NCBI GenBank assembly: GCA_003149835.1
Contig: QAMX01000051.1
Location: 1-17,504, forward strand
Direction of reading: 5' to 3'
DNA from: Clostridiales bacterium
GTDB lineage: Bacteria; Bacillota; Clostridia; Oscillospirales; QAMX01
Length of the DNA stretch: 17,504 nucleotides
Shown: one piece after another, positions 15,192 to 17,504 of the stretch
How the letters are laid out: every line of letters begins with the position of its first letter
Position numbering within the stretch: the stretch's first letter is position 1
The notes under the pieces: model-generated
Database searches by the model: none
Told to the model about the DNA's origin: nothing
What the model saw: only the letters and a program-made list of their open reading frames with translations
Position numbers and translations under genes: made by a program

Positions 15192-15306
15192 ATGTTCAGA
15201 ATTTTACAACACCGCGCGGGAAAATCCGGCCGCGCACAGCCGCGGCATACCAGACGGCCGATTGCAGAAGCGCCGTCTCGCCGCGCCTTCGAAGAGGGGT
15301 CTCTTT
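15076..15306 (-). other. Long 5' leader of the ddl-argS unit
   Basis: About 225 nt separate the predicted transcription start from ddl. The first third is GC-rich, with a perfect 7-bp hairpin AGACGGC/GCCGTCT and 13-nt loop (15252-15278) and a 5-bp CCGCG/CGCGG hairpin next to it. The remainder contains the possible small ORF. No T-run follows any stem, and I find no T-box or known riboswitch signature. Confidence 0.4.
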
Positions 15307-15335
15307 ATTATATCATACCCTGTAAAAAATTCCAA
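15307..15335 (-). promoter_or_regulatory. Housekeeping promoter for ddl unit
   Basis: The minus strand reads TTGGAA (15330-15335), a 17-bp spacer, then TATAAT (15307-15312) with a TGA extension (15313-15315). This is a strong sigma-A-type promoter with an extended -10. Its 12-mer TGATATAATAAA is identical to that of the cdaA promoter. It points toward ddl and lies back to back with the plus-strand promoter at 15397. Confidence 0.82.
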
Positions 15336-15378
15336 GCGCGCGAGACGTTCGGCGCGCTTCAAATGCGGCGCGCGTTTG
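15334..15378. promoter_or_regulatory. Two palindromes between the divergent promoters
   Basis: AAGCGCGC (15334-15341) and GCGCGCTT (15352-15359) form a perfect 8-bp inverted repeat with a 10-bp spacer, its left arm touching the ddl -35. Directly after it, 15360-15378 is a second dyad (CAAATGCG/CGCGTTTG with one G-T mismatch). The position between two outward-facing promoters suits an operator or shared control site; the binding factor is unknown. Confidence 0.35.
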
Positions 15379-15396
15379 CAGGGCGTCGGATTTTTC

Positions 15397-15425
15397 TTGA
15401 CAAGCGCAGGGCATCATAGTAAAAT
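15397..15425 (+). promoter_or_regulatory. Housekeeping promoter for HD / HEPN-CBS unit
   Basis: TTGACA (15397-15402, perfect -35), a 17-bp spacer and TAAAAT (15420-15425, five of six consensus). The predicted start near 15432 leaves a leader of about 136 nt before the HD gene. Confidence 0.85.
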
Positions 15426-15567
15426 GAATATAGAATTTCAGTCATCTGCCTCTGCGCATGCGGAGCGGCTCCCGTTACCGGCGCGGCCGTCTCCGCAAAA
15501 CGGGCGATTGCCGCCGCAAATTCCCGTTTGACCCATCACCGCGGCGGAGAAATGGAACTTTTTTGAT
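15426..15567 (+). other. 5' leader of the HD-domain gene
   Basis: The leader holds a CTCTGC-GCAT-GCGGAG hairpin (one G-U pair) and a 7-bp AAACGGG/CCCGTTT stem (15498-15529). Near its end is a minimal ORF, ATG GAA CTT TTT TGA (15552-15566), whose stop lies one base before the HD start codon. The HD gene itself has no ribosome site at normal distance; the nearest GGAG is about 18 nt away, just before the mini-ORF. Confidence 0.35.
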
Positions 15568-16242
15568 ATGGAGATTACCTATGACGCCATCCGCGCCAAC
15601 AGCGCGGTCAACACCTATATCCTCGCCGGGAACGACGCTCTCGGCACGATTGGCTATACCGAACACGGCTTCGCGCACGCGACCAAAGCCGCTCTCACCT
15701 CGGCAGAGATTTTAGAGCAGCTCGGCTATGACGCGCATACCGTCGAGCTGGCGCGGATCGCCGGATATCTGCACGACATCGGCAACATGGTCAACCGCGA
15801 CAGCCACGCGCTGACCGGCGGTTCTCTGAGCTTTTCCCTGCTCACCTCGCTCGGCGCCGACCCCGCCGACATCGCGCTGGTCTGCGCCGCCATCGGCAAC
15901 CACGACGAGCTGTCCGGTCAGCCGGTCAACGCGGTCGCAGCGGCGCTCGTGCTCGCTGATAAGAGCGACGTGCGGCGGACGCGCGTCCGCCCTTTGAAGA
16001 CCGCCGACGGCGGCTTCATCAGCGACATTCACGACCGCGTCAACTACGCCGCAGTTTCCAGCGCGCTCGAGCTCGACGCGGAGAAGAAAGAGATCACGCT
16101 CCGCCTTCAAATCGACACGGCGATCTGCGCGGTGATGGACTATTTTGAAATCTTTCTCAACCGTATGCTGATGAGCCGCCGCGCAGCCGAGTATTTAGGC
16201 CTCGTTTTCCACCTCAACATCAACGGGACGCTCATGCTCTGA
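15568..16242 (+). CDS. HD-domain phosphohydrolase of unknown substrate
   Basis: Metal-dependent phosphohydrolase of the HD superfamily, 224 residues, soluble, with no other domain evident. The metal-site pattern is complete: EHGFAHATKAA (first His about 37), LHDIGN (His69-Asp70), NHDE (111-114) and LADKSDVRRTRVR (Asp131). The C-terminal 70 residues have no recognised motif but include a strand-rich stretch (KKEITLRLQIDT). HD proteins act on nucleotides, cyclic dinucleotides or phosphomonoesters; which applies here is not visible. The ATG at 15568 is the only plausible start, since an in-frame stop lies at 15529 with no start codon between. It lies 69 nt upstream of the HEPN-CBS gene and behind a strong promoter, so the two are probably co-transcribed. 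Confidence 0.85.
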   Translation: MEITYDAIRANSAVNTYILAGNDALGTIGYTEHGFAHATKAALTSAEILEQLGYDAHTVELARIAGYLHDIGNMVNRDSHALTGGSLSFSLLTSLGADPADIALVCAAIGNHDELSGQPVNAVAAALVLADKSDVRRTRVRPLKTADGGFISDIHDRVNYAAVSSALELDAEKKEITLRLQIDTAICAVMDYFEIFLNRMLMSRRAAEYLGLVFHLNINGTLML

Positions 16243-16311
16243 GCCGCCTTGCCAGACGCTTTTCATTTCGCCTGACAAAGCCCGCCCCTCGTCACGCAAA
16301 GGAGTTTTTCC

Positions 16312-17016
16312 ATGCCGAATACAAAAACCGATTCCTTTTTAGAGCTGTATAAACGGCTTGAAAACGCCGCGGTCAAGGTCGTCGGCGACAACGCGCGCGG
16401 CAGCGTCGTTCTGCGGCTCTCCAACCATCCGCGCTTCGCGCGTTACCGCAACGAATTCGACTGCTGCCGCGAGGTGCGGAATCTCCTTTCGCACGAGGTG
16501 CGCATCGACGGGGATTTCGCCGTTACGCCGAGCGACGCGGCGATCGCTTTTCTTGAAAAGATTCTCGCCATGATCGAGACGCCGCCCATGGCGCGCTCGC
16601 GGGCGACGCCGCGCGCCAAAATCCTCTCGGCCAAGCCCAGCGACTCCCTGCTGGCGCTGACGCGCGCCATGCAGGCTAAGGGCGTCAGCCATGTGCCGCT
16701 TTTATCCCAGGGCGCGGTGACCGGCGTTTTTTCCGAAAACGTTCTCTTTGAAGCGCTGCTCCAAAACCGCAGCCTGACGATCACCGAAGCGACGACGCTG
16801 GCCGAATTCTCCGAATTCCTGCCGATTGAACGATCGCTCGGCAAAGTCTATCAGTTCCTGCCCGAAACGGCGACGCTCGACGACGCCGGCGAGATGTTCG
16901 ACAACGCCTATGACCGCAACCATAAGCTGAAAATTCTTTTCATCACCCAGCACGGAGTGCCGCGCGAGCCGCTGCTTGCGCTCCTCTCGCCCTACGACGT
17001 GCTTGACCGCGGCTGA
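16312..17016 (+). CDS. HEPN-like and tandem CBS domain protein
   Basis: A 234-residue soluble protein. Residues 1-90 are mostly helical and contain REVRNLLSHEV, in which Arg56-Asn57-x3-His61 matches the R(N)x4-6H motif of HEPN domains, many of which are RNases or nucleotidyltransferase partners. Residues about 97-150 (AKPSDSLLALTRAMQAKGVSHVPLL...GVFSENVLFEALL) form one CBS domain and about 172-232 (LGKVYQFLPETATLDDAGEMF...ILFITQHG...LLSPYDVLDR) a second; CBS pairs bind adenine nucleotides. AAAGGAG lies 8 nt before the ATG. CBS assignment is fairly firm; HEPN assignment rests on one motif and helical content. The function is unknown; nucleotide sensing controlling the N-terminal domain is an inference. 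Confidence 0.82.
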   Translation: MPNTKTDSFLELYKRLENAAVKVVGDNARGSVVLRLSNHPRFARYRNEFDCCREVRNLLSHEVRIDGDFAVTPSDAAIAFLEKILAMIETPPMARSRATPRAKILSAKPSDSLLALTRAMQAKGVSHVPLLSQGAVTGVFSENVLFEALLQNRSLTITEATTLAEFSEFLPIERSLGKVYQFLPETATLDDAGEMFDNAYDRNHKLKILFITQHGVPREPLLALLSPYDVLDRG

Positions 17017-17021
17017 CCCCC

Positions 17022-17077
17022 GCTCCTGAGCGCCTTGCAGCAGGCTGCGGAGCCGGCCGGCGTTTGTTTTGTTTGAG
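17022..17077 (+). terminator. Candidate terminator after the HEPN-CBS gene
   Basis: GCTCC (17022-17026) pairs with GGAGC (17049-17053); inside, GC/GC and GCCT/AGGC close a TGCAGC loop. A T-rich tract TTTGTTTTGTTTG follows but begins about 9 nt after the stem, so this is a weak candidate only. Confidence 0.3.
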
Positions 17078-17115
17078 AATCGCCCGCGCTTTCCCCATGC
17101 CGGCGGAAAAAGGTC

Positions 17116-17135
17116 TATGTACCGATATGTACCGA
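17116..17135. repeat. 10-bp perfect tandem repeat
   Basis: TATGTACCGA occurs twice in direct succession in the gap between the two convergent genes, 16 bp from the stop codon of the HAD gene. Each copy contains the palindrome GTAC. The role is unknown; it may be chance or a trace of slippage. Confidence 0.6.
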
Positions 17136-17150
17136 GCGGCGGGGCAGGTT

Positions 17151-17504
17151 CTATTCCGTCCGCTCTTTCCGATAGCGTTCCGTCAGCAGCTCAATCACAT
17201 GCGCCACCGCGTCTTCCTCGTTGGAGCGGACGATATGATCGGCGCAGGCGCGCGCGTATTCGTCGCCGTTGGCGGGGACGAAGGCGAGCCGCGCCGCTTT
17301 GAGCATATCGACGTCGTTATAACCGTCGCCGACCGCATAGGCGTGGCGATGGTCAATCCCCAAATAATCGGCCAGCTTTAAAAGCGCCGTCCCCTTGTTG
17401 ACGCCTTTTTTCAGAACCTCGAGATAGCCTCCGTCCGTCGGGATAAAGGAAATCTCGGGGTATTTTTCCGCTAAAAACGTCTGGACGCGCGCGATATCCT
17501 CTTT
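17151..17504 (-). CDS. Cof-type HAD-IIB phosphatase, C-terminal part
   Basis: The frame runs off the right edge; 117 C-terminal residues are visible. The family signatures KGVNKGTALLKLADYLGI (motif III lysine plus the substrate-cap return) and AVGDGYNDVDML (motif IV acidic residues) are clear, followed by AFVPANGDEYARACADHIV, typical of Cof hydrolases, which dephosphorylate sugar phosphates and cofactors. The N-terminal DxD nucleophile motif lies outside the window, so activity cannot be judged. It converges on the HEPN-CBS gene with a 134-bp gap. Confidence 0.92.
   Translation of the reverse strand, partial: KEDIARVQTFLAEKYPEISFIPTDGGYLEVLKKGVNKGTALLKLADYLGIDHRHAYAVGDGYNDVDMLKAARLAFVPANGDEYARACADHIVRSNEEDAVAHVIELLTERYRKERTE

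Overview
The window looks like chromosome from a GC-rich, spore-forming member of the Bacillota, class Clostridia (the gene content and base composition suit an Oscillospiraceae/Ruminococcaceae-type genome). The main evidence is a complete eight-gene spoIIIA sporulation locus, a cdaA-cdaR cyclic-di-AMP pair, and a ddl-murI-DUF1934-argS block. The species cannot be named from sequence alone. I see no tRNA, rRNA, insertion sequence, CRISPR array or prophage.

Layout. Positions 1-109 are non-coding at the left edge. From 110 to 15075 all genes lie on the minus strand, in three transcription units read right to left. (1) Wall/translation unit: ddl (D-Ala-D-Ala ligase), murI (glutamate racemase), a DUF1934/YwiB-like protein, argS, a homocysteine methyltransferase-like protein with an odd C-terminal extension, a histidine phosphatase and a ZIP metal transporter. 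It starts at a clear promoter (15307-15335) and ends at a perfect 13-bp-stem terminator (8057-8094). (2) spoIIIAA to spoIIIAH (7862 down to 2609), encoding the mother-cell half of the channel joining mother cell and forespore, closed by a terminator at 2551-2594. (3) cdaA-cdaR (2253 down to 110), driven by an extended -10 promoter just past that terminator and preceded by a hairpin-rich leader of about 230 nt.

On the plus strand, facing away from ddl, a second strong promoter (TTGACA-17-TAAAAT, 15397-15425) drives a two-gene unit: an HD-domain phosphohydrolase, and a protein with an N-terminal HEPN-like region (RNLLSH motif) followed by two CBS domains. A minus-strand Cof-type HAD phosphatase, cut by the window edge, converges on it.

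How the genes fit together: murI and ddl supply D-Glu and D-Ala-D-Ala for peptidoglycan precursors. CdaA makes c-di-AMP, tied to wall and osmotic homeostasis in this phylum, and CdaR regulates it. SpoIIIA proteins work during engulfment. Most of the window is conventional housekeeping and sporulation. The parts most worth a second look are the HD + HEPN-CBS pair and the palindromes between its promoter and that of ddl, the structured cdaA leader, the half-barrel remnant on the methyltransferase, and several tiny or coupled reading frames.
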